Positions 39,401-53,400 of a DNA stretch of 64,000 bases are shown here, piece after piece. A program made the translations under genes and the position numbers. Positions within the stretch are counted from its first letter, which is position 1; each line of letters opens with the position of its first letter. Source of the DNA: Sclerurus mexicanus (taxonomy: Eukaryota > Chordata > Aves > Passeriformes > Furnariidae); the NCBI GenBank assembly GCA_013396755.1, contig VWZF01004871.1:893424-957423 (forward strand), read 5' to 3'. The notes beneath the pieces are model-generated. The model saw only the letters and a list, made by a program, of their open reading frames with translations. It was not told the DNA's origin and did not search any database.

Positions 39401-42400
39401 CAATTCAAAGCAGCACTTTCTTCCACTTCTAGGCAAATATCTAACTATACATTGTTTTATTTTGAAAATACTCTACAAAGCATTTACTCATCTGTTATCA
39501 AATATGAGCAAAAGTACAGCTAGAAATAAAGTTCTCTTGCTTTACTCCTTTTGTATTATAAAGCAAAGCCTTCAAAACAAGACAGTAACAGCTCAGAGTA
39601 CTACTAGAAGTTGTAATGAGTAACTAAGAAAATCGCTGTGTCTCTACAGACATTCACACCTCTCATTACCTTGAAATTAAAAATTGATCCTGTCCAACAC
39701 ACATAAATCACACAAAAATTTAAAATAGGCTAATTTTCAGAGGGCAACATGATATGAAATGTATTTTCATGAGATACAGTTCACCTGTCTGATGAACCAC
39801 TTACATAAACAATTGAACAGCAACAAACCTATGTCATATTGAAGAGGTAGAAAGAGTTCAAATAGCCCATGCCTTTCTCTCTTGCTGTTTCAATCTATAC
39901 ATAAAATCTAAATATTTAGTATTGGTGCCCAATAATCACACATAAACTTTTGTGTACATGCATATGTACTGCATTGTGTAACATAAAAGATGCAAATATA
40001 TAAAAACTTTAAATACTAGACATTGAGTGATTGAGTTATGCACATATATATTCCCCCACTGTTTGGAAATTTAGATGAAATGAATGTCATATTTGGTTGC
40101 GTAATCACACAAGCTGGACAGTTCTTGAGCTCCTGACCAGCTGGACTGCATTGAGCTGGTGGGTCTCCTCTGTACAAGTCTGTGCCTTGAAGGACTATAC
40201 ATGAGTTTTACACCACACAAAATTAAGACTTACACATCAAATTCCTTATAGGACTAAAGCTTAATCGACCTCCCCAGGAAGTACTGCAGCATTCCAGACC
40301 CCTGAATAACTTTGAACAGCTGTTGTTGAAAAATTAACTGTGACACAGTAGTACAAAAGCATATGTTCATGTCCAGTCACAGTGCTGGTAGTTCATGGCC
40401 TTGGAAGACTGAGACTCTGAAATGAGGGCTCCTCTGCTTCCAAATGGTTCTGACCTAAGTCTCAGGCTGATGAGTCATTTCTCTGACCCAAACTCCACAT
40501 CTGTATCTGTTTCCAGGCCTAAAAAACGTAAGAAAGAGAGATTTTTGCCACTGGAAAGTAATAAATTCACCTTCCTTATGGTGTTCAGTGCTTCTTCCTT
40601 CCAGTCTTGGAAGATCATTAATATAAGAGCTTAAGGTGATTGTAAGCACTTTTAAAGGTGTCAGTTTTTCAAGTGAACTAGTTCTTATTTTTTCTTGGCA
40701 TTAAAATGAACAGAGACCTTTATGTGGCAACACCTTTCACACCTAATGCTGGAGTCAGCTTCCATGGATATTTGACTTCAGCCCAGTAGAGGGTGGCAAA
40801 AGTCTTAATTTCAGCAAAGGGGAAGATTTATGTGGATACCCTGGAACACCTGCTGCTGAAGCCATTAGTATTTGGGACACTCTCCTACACTGAAGTTGGT
40901 GTGAACTGTCCTCTTGCCCTTCGCAGAAAGAGAACCAGGATCTTACTGAACAAGATTAATAGGAGCAAGCCTGCCATTGATTACGTGCTGCTGTCCTCAC
41001 CATGTCAGAGGGCAAGCCAAGGCATGAATTACAACTACCTGGGGACTCAAAAGTAAGAGAAGAAATCAAACTGACAGATACACACTGGAAATTAAAGCAT
41101 GCTGTATCTGAGACGAATCAATACAGAAAGCAGAAATACTTATGTTTCCATAACATAACAAGTCTTCCCTGTTACTTGCAGCCTGCAACAGTCCAAATCC
41201 TGCAGAGCTGTGTCATTAAAACATCTCTTTGCTTAGTCCAGATAAAGAAGTCCTGCCACTTACACCATTTACACTATACTCATATAATGCTTATTCCAGA
41301 GTAAATGTGGATTTGGCAGAAAACTAGAGGAATAAGAACTCACATGAGGAGAGGAGAGTATTAGCATAACAACAGTGGTTTAAATTCAAAGTTCTGCACA
41401 TAGTATGAAAACTTTCCTCTGCAGAAAAGAGCTATGTCAGAGAGGGCTTATTTTGTACAGAGGTCAGAGAGAGAATTAAATTTTTCTCATATGCCAAACA
41501 ATACTCTGAGGAACCAATTAGATACTATTTTCAAGTAATTCCGTTTGAGATTGTGTTTCATTACACTTCCCAGGATGTGGTAGTGTCATTGGCACCCTGG
41601 CTGCCTTTGTGTCCATGAGGAGTAAGGGCAAGCTACTCTACTAGGGAAAGGAAGCAGAAAGCTTAGTATAACAATGTGTACCAAATAGAGAAACCAGGTC
41701 AGACTAAGTCAAGGGATTGGAGACAAGGTCTGAGGTAATGTCACAGAGACAGTCCATGGGTCAGGATCAACAAGATACATGGCCAGACAGGGCACGGATG
41801 CGTTACAGCTCAGGCAGGGGCCAAGCAAAGGGGGAGAGCCGCTACTGAAGCTTCTTTCAGCTTCTTCTCAAATAACTCTTTCTTCACAGCATTTTCAAGG
41901 CCACACAGCTGCTTTATCAGCTGATTGTGAGTCCAGGCAGTCAAATTCATGGTAGAGGGGAATACTCACTCAGAGCCCTGGAGCTCTGTAGCCAACCCAA
42001 CACTTTCCATTTCTAGTGTGCTTTTCACAGGACACAGTATAAAGTCACAGAGACATCAAGTGAAAACTGCAGTTTTCCTTCAGGACTACTCTTAATAAGA
42101 GGCTCAGACCTTTAAAGGTATTTTGAGATGTTCAAGCCTGATTCTTATCTGGTTCGAATACTATGGACTGCTAAACCAGTGTAATAGACAATTGGATTCT
42201 CTGGATTTTGTCCCAGCATGCCAGAATGTTGTCTAAATCCTTTGCCTTAGTCTGTGAAGACAGAGAGGCTCTGCAGACCTTAGAGGTCCAAGGTAAACCA
42301 GCTGCCTAAAAGGAACACAGAGGAAACCACGAGCAGTAGGACCTGGGTGAAAACATAGATGCCTGTGTGACTGCACAGAGTTCCAGTGGCCAGAGACCAT

Positions 42401-43426
42401 CTTGCTGCTGCACTGTTTTTCCTTCATTCCTGTCTGCAACTCAATAACCACTTGCAGTGGATGGGTTTGCTTCCATCACAAAGCACATTGATATTTGTGT
42501 AGAAGGCAGAGTGTTCCTCGCTATTCTGCATCTCTTGGCATGTGCTGCTTTTCCAACAACCTCAGGTTTGCCAGCCTTTTGTTCCCATTTTGAAAAGAGT
42601 GTTAGCCTCAACATTTCTGGATAGAGTCAGGAAACCTAAAATCAAAAAGGTTTAAAACTAGAAGGCAAACAGAATTATACAAATATTATTATTTTAAGCG
42701 GATCTCATTATTTTTAAGCCATCTCCTTGTGCTTTCTGGATCTCAGCATGACTAGAGAGATTAGCCAAGTCTGTAAAGAACTGTCTTTTAGTTCTGATAG
42801 AATACTGCTCTAATCAGGCAGAAAATTCATCTAGATCCTCAAACTACTACACACTGCTAGTACTCACAAATAAATTTGCTGAGTTTTCATTTCCTCTGAA
42901 AGAAAATATTATATGGCTTCCGAGCACTCTGCTTGGAGACAGTACCATAATGATCAGCTACATTCCACTTTAAACTGTCATGAATATTCTCCATATGTAA
43001 TTAAAGCCTCTAATTCTACACAGAGATATTATGACAAACAACCAGCTGTCTGTCTTTTTGTTTCATTGTGGTTCTTGAACTCTTGGCTCAGGTTATATGT
43101 TTCTGGAATGTCAAATAAGGAATTTACTTTTCCATTCATCAGTTTACACTCTGTGTGCAGTTTCATGGCATCTTGCTAATACAGCCTGGTTGCACTGTAA
43201 TTCACCTTATAATCCATTGTATCAACACTGACTGTTCAACGTGTAATTTCCTAACAAGGTGGCTGGTGCCTCTCAGGCACTGTATTCCCTTGGGAGAGAA
43301 GTATTTTAAAATGTATGCCTAGGATAAAAGCTGCCTGCACAGAGGTTCCCAACTGTCAAAATTAGTTATAAATTCCTCCACTAGAAAAAAGAAATACTCT
43401 GCTCAGGCAAAAGGATGTCCATAGGA

Positions 43427-43691
43427 CAACAGGAAACAACCTCGAGTGTTTCCAGGAAATGTTTACAATGGATATTAGAAAATATTTCTTCACTGAAAGA
43501 GTTGTCAAGCACTGGAATAGGCTGCCCAGTGAACTGGTTGAGTCACCATCTCTGGAGGTATTTAAAAGATGTGTAGATGTGGTGCTTAGGGATGTAGTTT
43601 AGTGCTGGAGTTGGCAGTGCTGGGTTAAGGGTTGGACTTGATGATCTTAGAGCTCATTTCCAACTTAAACAATTCTATGATTCTACGATTC
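43427..43691 (+). mobile_element. CR1 LINE 3' end, 5'-truncated
   Basis: A well-preserved CR1 3' region on the plus strand. In order it has the GGATATTAGAAAATATTTCTTCACTGAAAG-type block, GCACTGGAATAGGCTGCCCAG, CATCTCTGGAGGTATTTAAAAG, GTGGTGCTTAGGGATGTAG and GGTTGGACTTGATGATCTT, and it ends in tandem ATTCTATGATTCTACG octamers, the characteristic CR1 terminus. It carries no coding capacity. It is similar to the oppositely oriented copy at 46511-47035. Confidence 0.93.
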
Positions 43692-46050
43692 CACATTTCA
43701 AATCTGATGTGTGCTATTGATTAATATGAAAAGCCTGTGCTGCCTCCAGGTGTGCTGTATGTCAGTGGAGCACTGCTTACTTCTCCTTTGGACACTTTCA
43801 GTGCATGGATTGGATTCTGTTAATTATTTTACTTGTTTCTTTCAGTGCCTCAGAAACAGCAGGAAACTGGATCAGCACGTGGTGGGCCTCACTGTTGGCT
43901 CCAGGACAGGCTCTGGATGCTGGAATTCTCCTCATCTGCAACTGAGTCAATGCACATATTACCATACCTTATGTATACTCTGCTCGACCTGCAGATACAA
44001 TGGGGATAATGGTACTTTTATAGAGCCCTTTGAAATCTACCAGTGAAGGGCACGGCGATAGAATAAAAGGCAGAACAAGTCAGCCATATTATAAGATAGG
44101 CACTGTGTTGCTGGTGATGCACATTTATAAACCAAGGATGAGCTCATGCTGCCATTTTTTGGTCCAAATGATGCCACATGAAATTCACAGCTTGTCAGCA
44201 GATAAGACAGCTAGAAGTTGGGTGAAATAAGATCTAAAACAGTGGTAAATTTCAGTAGAGGTCTTCACGCAAGTGGAAAGTAACTGCTTGTGAAGTGCCA
44301 CTTGCAGGAGACCAGATGGTAACTCACAGGGAGCTCTGCCGGACCTAAAAAACCCAAGGAAACATTGCATTTTGGCAAACGCCCTCTGCTGTCAATATCA
44401 GCAAGGGATTTCTCTACTCAGTGCACTGACTGCAGTTTTCCAGGTCTCCTATAATGTATGTGAGCCCTCAATAACATTGTTTAATGGAATATTATAGGAA
44501 ATATTTCAATCTGAAATGCAGACTAAAAGCAGAATTGAAGACCATTGTACAAAAAAATATCTAAAATACAAATTTTGTTTTATGATCCCAGACTCTCTCA
44601 AGTTTCTTAGGCAAATCCAGTTAATGAAGACAGAACCAGGCACACACAATGTTATTGCCCTCAGCTTAGGCATGGATGTAGGAATCTGATCCTGCAGTTT
44701 AAAGACAAGTCTAGGCTTTTACCTTGACTTTCTCCATAAAAGAAAGTTTAGAAGCTAGGAAACTAGGAAAAATTCCAAGATCAATGAAGCATAACTAGAA
44801 AATAGCCTGAGCACCCATATTGATCTCCAGTGTCACCCTGATACACCAGTGAGTGTTCGCAGTCAGTCACCTATTACGCAATTAATTATGTTTGCTTAGA
44901 TGTTGCCCAGAATGAAGGGGCAGTTCTCACTAACACACAAACAAAAAAGAAGAGTACATAGTTTTGTTTATATCTGGCACTCTGGATGCTTTTTAGGAAA
45001 CAATCCAATCCATGGGGCATTTTCTTGGGGGAAAAAAAAAAAAAAGCTGACCACTGCTTGTAGTATTTTCCATTGTTTCTATACTCACTAAGCAACGTAC
45101 TAACGGTAAACCCACACATGAAGACCTGAGATAGCATCCACCTGCACTTGGGATGGTAGGGCAGTCTGACCTGTCTGCCACCAGAATGTACACCTGGTAG
45201 GTGTCTGACAAGGTGGAGGCAAGTACTTGACATGTACTCAAAGTGCTACCAAAGTGAAAAGTTTTGCTGGAGTCAAATTCAAATAAAACTAAATCAAAGC
45301 AAACCATTTCACAGCTGGAAGCTAAGAATCTCTCTTGCTTTTGGTCTCCTGAACAGGACATACATATATAAGTATTGCATAGACCAGGCAAGATGGGATA
45401 GATAAAATATGTTACAAAGGTGCTCTAGTTCTGCTTCCTTCACAGAGACTGTAAGGCTGTTGATGTAGCTCCTGCTTGCAGGAATCCTGAAGTCTAAATC
45501 TGGAAGATCAGCTTTATTTCTTCCTCATGCCTCACCCTCAGCCATGTTGGAGGCCACTGCAGAGATATTTGTTTTGGAGAAGACATTGAGCTTCAGATGT
45601 AGAACTGACGGTTGTCCGGGAGTCAGCACAGTGTTGTGATCTGCCTACAAGGTATCTCCTTTAATTTGTGGCTTTCATACCATCATCTTGTCACAACATC
45701 TTCTGTATGTGCCACAGCTGGAACTGGACAGCAGTAACTTCAAAAGGGACAGTGTTGCCTCTGCCACATCTGCAGCAGTGCTGTGCACAAAGGTGGAAAA
45801 AAATAAACATGGGGAGGGAACAAAAGGGACACTGAGACAACAAATGACCTGAAGGCGTGGAAGTGTCACAGCCCCCCTGTGAAAAGCTGTGCGCTGGTGC
45901 CATCTTGTGGGCCCAGAGCCACCACTGACTGAAGAGGCAAAGCTTATGCCACCAAGGTGCAACCCCACCTCACACCATCCTGGAGGGTAGCACAGGGACC
46001 CTCTGTCAGAGCACAGCACTGAAACTACAGCTGGTGTTTCTCCAGTTCTT

Positions 46051-46247
46051 TACAACAAGGGTGGTGAAACTCTGGCACAGGTTGCCCAGAGAGCTGGTGG
46101 CTGCCCCACCCCTGGAAATATTCACTGTGAGGTTGGACAGGGCTCTGAACAACCTGATCTAGCTGAAGGTGTCCCTGCTAATTGCAGTGTGGTTGGATGC
46201 AATGGCCTTTAGAGCTCCTTCCAACCCAAACCATTCAGTCATTCTAT
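46051..46247 (+). mobile_element. CR1 LINE 3' fragment (a second subfamily)
   Basis: Plus-strand CR1 3' sequence: GGGTGGTGAAACTCTGGCACAGG, TTGCCCAGAGAGCTGGTGG, GGGCTCTGAACAACCTGATC, AAGGTGTCCCTGCTAATTGCAG, then GGTTGGATGCAATGGCCTTTAGAGCTCCTTCCAACCC and an ATTCTATA end. The block naming 'hundreds' of avian CR1 copies (ACCTGATCTAG...GGTGTCCCTGCT) differs from the copy at 43.4 kb, which points to a different CR1 subfamily. Confidence 0.9.
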
Positions 46248-46510
46248 AGAGAAGGCATGATGTCATACCTGAGGCCACTTGAGCAAACAAGAGCTGTCTG
46301 CTGCTGAGGGGCACCGGTCCAGCACTTGCCTGGGACTCTCTGATCTTCTCTGCCATGTCTGAACAGAAACCAGACTGCAAACTTGGAGCAAGGGATGAGC
46401 AAGGAGACTGACCACATGCCTTGCTACACCCATGCAAGATGATTTCTGCCATCCCTTCAGAGGCTTCTGAAAGGCTTATATGTGCCTGAAGCATCATGAG
46501 GCACAGTGTT

Positions 46511-47035
46511 ACAGAATCATGGAATTGTTTAGGTTGGAAAAGACCTTTAAGATCATCGTGTCCAACCCTTAACCCAGCACTGCCAAGTCCACCACTAAAC
46601 CATGTCCCTAAGTGCCACATCTACACATATTTTAAATACCTCCAGAGATAGTGACTGAACTAGTTCCCTGGGCAGCCTGTTCCAATGCTTGACAACTCTT
46701 TCAGTGAAGAAATATTTTCTAATATTTTCAATATAAATCTTCCATGGTGCAACTTGAGGCCATTTCTTCTTGTCCTACCACTTGCTACTTCACAGAAGAG
46801 ACGAATCCCCACCTCACTGCCACTCCCTTCAGACAGCTGTAGAGAGCAATAAGGTCTCCCCTCAGCTTCCTTTCTCCAGGCTAAACACCCCCAGCTCCCT
46901 CAGCCATCTTCATATGATTTGTCCTACCGACTCTTTACTAGCTTTATTGTCCTTCTCTGGACTCACTCTAGCATCTCCAAGTCTTTCCTGTAGTGGGTAG
47001 TTACATACAGGGCTTCAGTGTGAGGCATCTTGCTC
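46511..47035 (-). mobile_element. CR1 LINE 3' end, longer copy, reverse orientation
   Basis: On the plus strand this reads as the reverse complement of a CR1 3' region. It begins ACAGAATCATGGAATTGTTTAGGTTGGAAAAGACC and passes through CCTGGGCAGCCTGTTCCAATGC, AATAAGGTCTCCCCTCAGC, TTCTCCAGGCTAAACA and TTGTCCTTCTCTGGACTC, becoming hard to align after about 46990. It extends about 250 bases further into the element than the 43.4 kb copy. The 153-codon minus-strand frame at 46159-46620 overlaps its 3' end and is not a gene. Confidence 0.93.
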
Positions 47036-50022
47036 AGACTGGGGTGTTGTTTAAAGTGGGGTACTGATTGTGGGAGCTGGAAGGAGACCAGCTTCTTTCC
47101 CCACCCCTACGCCCTACCCCATATTCTTTTGAAGTGAGATGCAGCCTCTAAGTCAAAGATGAGTTTGAAATATAGGCAGATGGGTGCGCAGACAGATTGC
47201 TTTCTGGTCTGATTTGGCACTGGGATTGATGAGAAAGGAGGGAGACAAAGGAGAAGTAGACAGTGGCAGCAATGCACCAGTTCTCATGCATTATGTAGAT
47301 GGGATAATGCTGCTCTCTTGGGAGCTGTCTCTCATATTTCCCTTGGGTGCTTGGCACCACCACAGCATGTGTGCAGATGGGAGGGACTGGAGATGCTATG
47401 CAGAGGCTGAAGGTGTGAGGACAGGGATGGAGAGTGAGGTGCACAAGCGATTGTATTGGGAATCAAAATGCCTTACAAATACCCACTTCAGTTCTGTTTA
47501 GATCTGCACACACAGCCTTGAATTTTCTAAGTGGAGTTACATGACAGGATCCTGCAAATACTGAGACTAGCAGGAGTCCAATTTCCTACATTCAGTCTTA
47601 TGTCCTGTGCTACGGCTATGACTTTATCATGACTTTATTGCAGTACTGTACATCTTGGAAATTAACAGTCTTGGGTTAAAGATACTGAGAAATAATGAAT
47701 CTGCCACATCCCCTGGTGTGTTGCTTCAGTGGTTAAACACTTGCACAATTAAAAACAGCTACACTTTATTTCAGACCTTAGTAAGCCTAAATCTGTGCTT
47801 GAGATATTTGGCAACCTTGTTCTTTTGCTTATGATTTAACCTGTCTCTGCTAGGTTAAAGCATTGTTAACAGTCAAGAATCTTTTATGTATCTAAGCTTC
47901 AGTGCAATCAGTGCATTGCACAGTTATGTCTTTCTGTATAGTCACAAAACTACAGTAGCAACTTCTAAACCCTCACATTTGTCTGCAGAGGCAGAAGTTG
48001 GTGGTGTCCATATACCTTTTTCGAAAAAAACACTTTCTAACATTGTCAATCCCCATGGTTAATTCCTGTGGTTGAATTCTGTCTCTTTCTATCCACAGGT
48101 ATTATGATTGCCTCATTTCTTCCCCACCTGAATTTTCTTGAGTTCTTCTTCCCCCTTTTTCAGTTCTCTCCTCTTCTCCCAACTGCAATTATACCATCTC
48201 ACCTGGCTGGTTTTACAGGAAGAAAACACTAATGTTTATACGTAAGTTAAAAACATAACAAAGAATCTGAATAAGTATTTATTTCCTTAACAAGTACATG
48301 AAGCTAAAGAAAGTGAAACTAAACATACTGATTAAGTAAGCATTTTACACCCAGCAGGCTCTTAATCCACTGTATGTTATCCATGTGCAATGGGTGATGG
48401 GCAGTAACTGTGAGGTTTCTTGGCAAATGTATGTACGTTATGACGCTGAAAGATTGCATTTACATATGTGTTCACACAGTGAAGGATCCCAACCTACAGA
48501 CCTTCATCCTTTGTAAGAGTTAAACTCCCACTGCATTCAGTGCTACAGCAGGATTCAGATTCAGTTCTTTAAGACCAGAGACACTCTTGTGTCTAGCAAT
48601 GCTTATATTTGACCAGGCACTACACTCAAAAAGAAATATTAACAATACAGTTATGACCTTCTTATTTTGGCAAATGTTTACTAACTTAAAATATCTTTTT
48701 AGTGCTGTTTAACATGCTTCATATTTCTAAGGGCAAGAGTCTTTCATCTTACCAAACTATGACCTCTAAACCTTGAATTTTGCTTAGGTGGAGTGTGTTG
48801 CATTGTGTCTACTACATAAAATTATATCCCCGTACAAGTAAGCAGGAGTCAGAGCAAGGGGCAACTATCAAAGTCAATGAATTTCATCAAATATATCAGG
48901 CCACCATTTGTACTTCTCCACAGAAATTAATTTTGTCTTTATTAATATCCAGACATGCACTCACTTGAAGCAAACTGCAGAGTTTAGAACTGAATGTGAT
49001 TGAATGAAAATATTTTAGCAAAACAGACTACTGATATGATGATACAAGTTGATAAGGTAACGGAGTTATGAGAAAAAGTAGATTTATACCTATCCGCCTG
49101 GCATAAGTGGCTACTACTCTTTTTTTACCTAAATTTAGTTCTTCTTCCCCATGAAGAGTGAAATATAAAATCACTGAGCCTTTCAGCTACATTCCCATGT
49201 AGGAAAAAAGCTGGAGAAGAGAATTTGTATTTATACATACAAAGCTATAACTCCTAAAATACATTATAAAGGTGTTTGTTAGCTGAGCACAGAACTGCTG
49301 GATAAAAGTGGAGCTTCTCATATTAGTGGGGGAAGAACTGTAAATAGCTTCATGAAAAGCACAATCCTTTACTAACTCTCTCATGGTCCCATGAATCGAC
49401 TGCCAAAAGTGAAACGTGCACCTGGCAATCCTAATACCACGCCAGGATCTGTGCTAAGATATGTTAATTTAAGTGATTAGGGATTGACTTCGTCAACAGG
49501 TGCACCCTCATGTGGACTCTATCGTATAGCCAGGCACTCACTCAGAAAATGTCTTTTAATAAAGCACATTGATGGAAAAAGCAGACAGTAGCTTCATGCA
49601 GTTGACAAACCTCTTCCCTTTCTAGTTTAGGCAGTGCAGCAGCTATGGTACAACACCATCAAAATTCTGATTGGACATATGCATAAAACTTCCAATGAGT
49701 GTTGTCAGGATGGGATCTTTGGTGTCCATTAACAGGCAAAAGCTTTGATCCTAATCTTGGATATACCATCTTTAAACTACATTAATTCCTTTAATTAACA
49801 TCATGGAGAATAGAATGTGTCATACAGCTGCTGGTTTTCTTCAACATTCAATGACTGTATACCATGAACTTCAAAAAGAACAAAACTAGGCCAATATAAT
49901 TTTTAAGCCCTTCTCTTCATGTGTTTGTATGATATCTTAAAGGAAAAGCTATGTACAGAGAAGAGTTTCTGTGCTGGAAAGAACTGCTGGATAACAAAGG
50001 GCTGTTTATGTGAAGGATAAAT

Positions 50023-50450
50023 CTAGGTGTTAGAATGCTGTAATGCATAGCCATTGTTGTACATGTAATTATTGTAACTGGTCCAGTCATCTGCACACTG
50101 ATATTCTTGATTAGACTGAATGTAGGGATGATAAACTGCTTCTTTTCCCAAGAAATAAGATGGAGCAAGTCTCTTTAAAACAACAGCACTGAACTGGTAT
50201 GTCAGCTTCCTACGAATTTTAATTATTTCACCTGTTCTTCCATAATTCCTCAGTGCTCTGGCCATTTTCTGATATGTCATGATCTTGCGGTTCCCCTTTC
50301 TTTCTCCCCACAGTTCTGCAAGTTTCTCCTTGTTTTTAGAGACAAACTGGAAGACACCATTTGGCTTATCCACCCACTGGATGCAGTTTGCCATAGCGGG
50401 ATCATACAGAGACTCATGGAGGTATTCGAACAGTCGAAGTTTTTTTCTGC
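50023..50450 (-). CDS. SPIC: SPIC exon 5: whole ETS domain and C-terminus
   Basis: The exon starts after the acceptor TTTCTTTATAG (AG at 50452-50451), takes one base from the preceding exon to complete Gly107, and continues GRKKLRLFEYLHESLY to a TAG stop at 50025-50023. It encodes the entire ETS domain: the Trp-containing beta strand (CIQWVDK), GNRKIMTYQKMARALRNYGR with the two Arg residues that read GGAA in this family, and RRKLTYQF. The tail APSYFLGKE matches SPIC specifically; SPI1 and SPIB diverge here. All expected DNA-contact residues appear intact. A possible ATTAAA polyadenylation signal on the minus strand lies at 49795-49790, about 230 bases past the stop, but is weak evidence for the 3' end. 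Confidence 0.95.
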
Positions 50451-53400
50451 CTATAAAGAAATAGAGTACAAAAGGTCAGAGCAGAACTCATGCTTGTGTT
50501 AAAAGATGAGCAGTTGTCTTTTTCCTGGAAAGGCTCTTACAGGCAAAAGCGTAGCTGAACCTAATACCCTGTCCCAAATTAAAAGATCAAGTATAAACTA
50601 TTCAACAGAAAAGCAGTGACAGCAAATAGATCATGATTCCGAAACATGGTGACAGAAAGGGATTTGGTCATTAGAGTTTCAAGAGCAGGTTATTTGGGGA
50701 TCATGACAAATATCTGGTGACTTCACTGTATGGTTGGTCTCAGAAGCTGCTTTCTGCAGTCTTCAGACATGTGCTGTGCAGAAGCACGGTGAAGGAACCC
50801 ACACTAGGAAATTACATCCTTAAACAGGGCAGGAAAGAGGCTCTGGAGGGCAAATCTGAATGTTTTTGAACAAATTGTTTCCCTGTTTAATCAAAACTCA
50901 AAGATTTTGAGATGGCTCAGTTTTATTTCAGGATTGTTTTGGGGATGCAAGGTAGTCTCTGGTATAAGAAAGCGTGAGTGGGTGAGCAGGAAAAGCACGC
51001 TAGTTTTTAACCAGAAACCTCATGTAGTCAAAAAGGAGCTAGACCTTGTGCTGCCTTGTAATTTGTAAAAAACCTTCAGAAATGTCAACTTGCATTCCCA
51101 TGCAGAATAAAGCAAGCTTAGTTACTAAGTTAAGTAGTTTTTCTCTCCACAGGCTCAGTTCTCAAACTGAAGTTTACTAGTGAGGCTTATTTAGTTTCAC
51201 TTAGATCTTGTGGATCCTTCTCTCTGAATTATTTCTAGTTCTCTTCACAAAGCCAAGGGTGATCAAGAAACTGCTGTAAGGAAGAAGAATTTAAGATTAT
51301 GAGACAAAGAGGAACATTTTGCAGAAAGGAGAATCTATGCAGAAGAACATCTTCCACTTTAACCAAAGTGAAAATAAACAGCTGCACCTAAAATTCATAA
51401 AGTCTTGTCTTGAGTGGCTATTTTAAACTAGGAACAGGGGAAAAGTGACAGTTGCTAATAAACACTGAGGTCAACCCAAGACATCTGTCAGGGATGACAG
51501 TAATTCTGTATCTGGTGATAAGGAAAGAGGAGAGAAGTACAATGGGACTGGGAAGAAGAGGAGATTGAAATCAGAGGTACTTTCCAAAAAATTAATAAAG
51601 TTTCATTATCTAAATAAAAATTGGCCTGTGACTGGAAGTACATATGCTACTAGAAATACATGTAATATTGCCAAGACGAGAAGCTTAAAAGCAAACCAGC
51701 GAAGGACACGCTTGGTCACAGTAGTCACTTCTTAGTAGATGACTTCTTAAGTCCCCTCCAACTTTAATTATCCTATAAACCTATGGTAGAACAAATAAGA
51801 TCAGGGGAAAATCTACAGACTACTGTGGACTGAATTTCTGCTGGGAAAGGACAAAGTACCCATGTCTGCAGCAGCATCTGATTTCATGCTGTCCGCCCTC
51901 TGAAGTTCAGCTGTCATTTCTGCCTAAGCTTTTATTTCTAGACAACCCCCCTGCAGCTGATGTCTTGGAGAGGGCATCAGTTTGAGCTGGGGTTAGTTTA
52001 CAGACCTGTGTACTGCACCTCATTGCATAAGCTAGTGCTGTTCAGTACCAGGCCCTAAACATCAGTCTGTATCAGTAGGTGTGTGCCTGCAGGTTCCTCT
52101 AGAAGGTGTTTCAGAGTATCTGCATTAGATTTCTGTGCTGGAATGTCCTGAAGCAGCCTAATTCTCTCAGGGAGAATGCATCTAATTCAAATGCAGTTCT
52201 GAAGCACCTCCCTTGACTGCCTTCACTCACTGAGCTTCAGTTCAGATCATGCAATGGTTATGATGTGCATCAGCTGTACTCTTTTCAGAGGAAACCTAAC
52301 TCAAAAGATGCTTTCCAGAGGCATAGGTAAGTCAGTGCAGCTTTCAGAACTTGTGGCCACCCTAGAGATTGCCCTAAACAAACCTTTGTGAAACACTTTT
52401 AACACAGACTTTGGGCCCTCAGTACTGATTGTTTCATCTACAGATCTATTCCTAAAGGGCCACACTACTTGCTAGTGTACAGAAAACTTCTCATGTCTCA
52501 GTAAGAAACTAAAAGGACTAAATTTATTTAGAAATAGTGGAAATAGTCTCCCAAATCACAGTTTCTGGCAGCAATATCACCATAGACATAAAGAAACACA
52601 TAAGAGGACACAAAATGAGCCCATAAGAATAGTCAGTCGCTCTAATAATTAAATAATTAAATAATAAAATAACACTATTGCCTTGTAGAAAAGAAGATTG
52701 GTTATAGTGCAAAAGAAATAGGAAATAGGAAATGAAGTTTAACTGAGCAGTAATAACTGAAGGAGAAATGGGATACTGCTATGTAAAATTCCTCAGTGAA
52801 GCACAGGGTAAGACTTAGAAAGGCAACATTTCTGGATTGAAATGTTCTCATTTGCAATGGTAAATTTCAGACATCTGAAGTACAGAACTTAAAAAAAGAA
52901 GCTACTCTTCCCATTGTCCCAAAGAGTTTGTGGTAGTAATAGTAGTAGTAGCTATTAAGCAACAGAGACCACAGTGTTCAGCATCAATGGGAAGAGACAA
53001 TACCAAAAACTGACACCCTGTGGTTAAAGTGAACAGAAGGGGATTTCAAAACATGGTTAAACCAGGAAGCTACTCAAAAGTAGGTACAACAGCTCAGAGT
53101 AGAAGCTGTGGAAATCTCATCCAGCAGTCATAGAAAGGATGTTCAGTCTCACCAAAAAAAAAAAAAAAAAGAGACCAATGTAAAGTCATCCAAAAGGAGC
53201 AGAAAAATAGCTATAAAAATGCACACTGGAAGTGACAAAAGCTAAAAGGTAATTTGAAAAATAAACAAAAGCATAAAATCAGGTGCAAAAATATTCATGT
53301 ATGTAAAAAACCTTCAAGAAAATCACTGCTTGTTGGACCACATGAAGTAAAATAAGTTGTGTAAGTGCATAAAGATGTTATTGATAGCTAGATTTACTTC

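Larger units (their letters stand above)
16276..50022. other. Intergenic region between SPIC 3' end and MYBPC1 promoter
   Basis: About 34 kb without a gene I can support. Minus-strand open frames of 115-153 codons occur (18102-18509, 44993-45391, 46159-46620), but they lack splice context, recognisable domains or start contexts, and the last is partly CR1. Items described separately: a CR1 3' remnant (about 20190-20290), an LTR-like block (about 20590-21260), a 23-bp tandem duplication (24985-25030), an unexplained open frame (29599-29982), an ancient CR1-type reverse-transcriptase relic (32905-33130), a CT repeat (33408-33425) and three better-preserved CR1 fragments (43427-47035). The remainder is AT-rich unique sequence in which I see nothing. 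Confidence 0.6.

Noticed and set aside
44886..45391. Two overlapping minus-strand frames of 115 and 132 codons
   Set aside because: They occupy two different frames of the same stretch and read through an A-rich low-complexity tract into Phe runs. No recognisable product.
46159..46620. 153-codon minus-strand open frame, the longest in the window
   Set aside because: It spans the 3' ends of two CR1 fragments (46051-46247 and 46511 onward); the frame is repeat-derived and has no recognisable domain.
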